A DNA stretch of 6,738 bases from Planctomycetota bacterium (GTDB lineage Bacteria; Planctomycetota; Brocadiia; Brocadiales; Brocadiaceae). Where the stretch lies: assembly GCA_023261465.1 (NCBI GenBank), contig JAHFOW010000010.1, positions 20,928 to 27,665 on the forward strand, in the 5' to 3' direction. The notes under the pieces are model-generated. The model was not told the origin of the DNA. It made no database searches and worked only from the letters and a program-made list of their open reading frames with translations. This document shows positions 6,082-6,738 of this stretch, piece after piece; the stretch's first letter is position 1, and every line of letters starts with the position of its first letter. The position numbers were made by a program, and so were the translations under genes.

Positions 6082-6111
6082 ATTATAGTATATATAACTG
6101 CTCAAAATCAA
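6082..6111 (-). promoter_or_regulatory. Predicted sigma70-type promoter of dnaJ
   Basis: Read on the minus strand, TTGATT (6111-6106) and a perfect TATAAT (6087-6082) are separated by 18 bp. Transcription would begin near 6075, leaving an A/T-rich leader of about 70 nt before the dnaJ ATG at 6006. No heat-shock operator or sigma32-like element was seen in this stretch. Confidence 0.55.
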
Positions 6112-6137
6112 GGGTATTTCAAGTTAAAAAATTGGTA

Positions 6138-6158
6138 GGTCAACCGTCCCGGCTGACC
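6138..6158. repeat. Hairpin GGTCAACCG-TCC-CGGCTGACC
   Basis: Nine-bp arms with a single A-C mismatch around a 3-nt loop, upstream of the predicted dnaJ promoter. No T-tract. It is probably a remnant of a dispersed palindrome. Confidence 0.5.
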
Positions 6159-6181
6159 AAATCAAAAGCAATAAGCGAATA

Positions 6182-6206
6182 CAGGACAAGCGAGACACTT
6201 GTCCTG
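6182..6206. repeat. Hairpin CAGGACAAG/CTTGTCCTG
   Basis: Perfect 9-bp arms (6182-6190 and 6198-6206) with the 7-nt loop CGAGACA. There is no adjacent T-tract. It resembles another class of dispersed palindrome (CAGGACAAG...CTTGTCCTGCC) that I recall from intergenic regions of repeat-rich genomes. Confidence 0.65.
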
Positions 6207-6314
6207 CCAACACCGCCTCAAAAACCGCATGAATAAAATCGACCTGAAACGGTCAAAAGGAAGCATGAAAATGGAGATTTTCAGGTGAAAAGCTGCCTAA
6301 AATCTCTACTATGC

Positions 6315-6397
6315 ATTCGATATTCATCATTCGGTGTCCGTTATTCATTCTTTTTTACAAATATCGAATGTCAAATAAGGAATTATGAATACCGAAT
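6315..6397. repeat. Imperfect long inverted repeat ATTCGATATTCATCATTC
   Basis: The 18-base arm at 6315-6332 pairs with 6380-6397 with two mismatches. The intervening sequence holds related words (TTATTCATTC, ATATCGAATG), so further imperfect pairing is possible. It abuts copy 2 of the compound repeat at 6398, which suggests elements inserted next to each other. Confidence 0.65.
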
Positions 6398-6496
6398 AAA
6401 GCTGGGGCTTTGCAGAAAATTGCGTTCCCAGACGAAGCTTAGGAACAAACCAGGGGACGAACACTATTGTAGAGACGCAAAATCTTGCGTCTCTAC
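6398..6496. repeat. Compound dispersed repeat, copy 2 (about 99 bp)
   Basis: Second copy of the block at 4743-4851, in the same orientation, about 90 percent identical and lacking ten bases present in copy 1. It ends with the 28-bp palindrome. It lies in the gene-free region between the presumed gene at the window end and dnaJ. Confidence 0.85.
6469..6496. repeat. 28-bp palindromic repeat, copy D
   Basis: Identical to the copy at 4824-4851: GTAGAGACGCAA at the left and GCGTCTCTAC at the right. It forms the 3' end of compound repeat copy 2. Confidence 0.9.
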
Positions 6497-6542
6497 ACCA
6501 ATATTGAAATTCCTATACATTTAATCAGGCATTCAGAGACTT

Positions 6543-6584
6543 CCCCCCCGTGTCCCCCCCCGTAAACGGGGGGATTATGGGGGG
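6543..6584. repeat. C-run/G-run nested hairpin
   Basis: Two C tracts (7 and 8 bases) are followed by CGTAAACG and two G tracts of six. The inner arms CCCCCCGT (6556-6563) and ACGGGGGG (6566-6573) pair perfectly with a 2-nt loop, and the outer C tract can pair with the outer G tract (6579-6584). On the minus strand the two long runs complementary to the C tracts are G runs, so other G-rich structures are possible. It lies downstream of the presumed gene ending at 6667, but there is no T-tract. Confidence 0.65.
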
Positions 6585-6610
6585 ATTTGCAATTCCTCAA
6601 CTTACACTTA

Positions 6611-6629
6611 TAGCAGGAGACGGCTGCTA
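6611..6629. repeat. Small hairpin TAGCAG/CTGCTA
   Basis: Six-bp arms with the loop GAGACGG. The right-hand part (GGCTGCTAC) also occurs at 4673-4681, before the hairpin series between dnaJ and fmdB, so it may be an edge piece of a dispersed element. Confidence 0.4.
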
Positions 6630-6666
6630 CCAAAAAGTTTGTCCATATTTTCAACAAATCATTTTG

Positions 6667-6738
6667 TTAATGGATACTACCTTCTATCTCTCTCTCTTCC
6701 TCTTCTTCCTTGAATTCGGTAATCATCGTTTCTGTGGT
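6667..6738 (-). CDS. Possible 3' end of an unidentified gene (acidic C-terminal tail)
   Basis: On the minus strand an open frame enters from the window end and stops with TAA at 6669-6667. The 23 visible residues include MITEFKEEEEEREIEGSIH, an acidic, Glu-rich tail typical of protein C-termini. The gene would be co-oriented with dnaJ and lie about 660 bp upstream of it. The stretch is too short to name a family, and no DnaK- or GrpE-like ending is recognisable. It could be chance, since the purine-rich strand makes Glu/Lys/Arg codons in any frame. A weak inverted repeat (AACAAA/TTTGTT, 6653-6668) touches the stop. Confidence 0.4.
   Translation of the reverse strand, partial: TTETMITEFKEEEEEREIEGSIH

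Larger units (their letters stand above)
6112..6397. other. Gene-free region upstream of dnaJ with several hairpins
   Basis: No supportable coding region. It holds the hairpins listed separately at 6138-6158, 6182-6206 and 6315-6397, plus a nested pair: ACCTGAAA (6242-6249) with TTTCAGGT (6279-6286), around GAAAAT-GGAG-ATTTTC (6267-6282). Short open frames here read through repeats and have no family-like content. Confidence 0.6.

Noticed and set aside
6007..6130. CIRCE-type heat-shock operator before dnaJ
   Set aside because: No TTAGCACTC/GAGTGCTAA arms are present; only a sigma70-like promoter is visible.
6255..6287. Tiny leader peptide (ATG AAA ATG GAG...) after AAAAGGAAGC
   Set aside because: Only seven codons, lying within a nested hairpin and on the strand opposite to dnaJ; no downstream gene on that strand would use it.
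6285..6524. Plus-strand open frame of 79 codons
   Set aside because: It runs through the inverted repeat at 6315-6397, compound repeat copy 2 and the palindrome, with no protein-like features.
1..6738. tRNA, rRNA or transposase genes
   Set aside because: No cloverleaf-like, rRNA-like or transposase-like sequence was found on either strand.

Overview
The window reads as a bacterial chromosomal segment with modest G+C. Dispersed palindromic repeats fill almost every intergenic gap. The GTAGAGAC...GTCTCTAC palindrome, the membrane protein with a GSDAFDA/SRAYSYI-type segment, and the Der with a GKRNAGKS second P-loop together suggest a planctomycete, possibly of the anammox group (Brocadia/Kuenenia-like). 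That assignment is an inference from recalled patterns, not a search result.

Layout: positions 1-391 hold decayed remains of two response-regulator receiver domains, broken by an internal deletion and frameshifts. They run directly into an intact plus-strand response regulator with a GGDEF diguanylate cyclase output domain (372-1352). An A/T-rich inverted repeat and a 28-bp palindrome separate it from the convergent minus-strand block. In transcription order (high to low coordinate) that block is dnaJ (6006-4885), a repeat-filled 240-bp gap, an FmdB-type zinc-ribbon gene (4642-4385), a yacG-like zinc-finger gene (start chosen at 4342), an overlapping six-helix membrane protein gene of unknown function (4149-2962), a 183-bp gap with two repeat types, and der (2778-1456). 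Upstream of dnaJ are a good sigma70-like promoter and about 650 bp of repeats and hairpins. The last bases (6738-6667, minus) probably hold the acidic C-terminal tail of another gene.

Functionally, the minus-strand genes are housekeeping or quality-control types: the DnaJ co-chaperone, two small zinc proteins, a membrane protein translationally coupled to YacG, and the ribosome-assembly GTPase Der. The plus-strand gene is a c-di-GMP signalling protein that looks like the survivor of a local cluster of receiver genes. I found no clear new defence or mobile system. The most interesting items are the receiver-domain graveyard, the uncharacterised membrane protein with cysteines only in its predicted outer loops, and a compound repeat of about 100 bp present in two copies.
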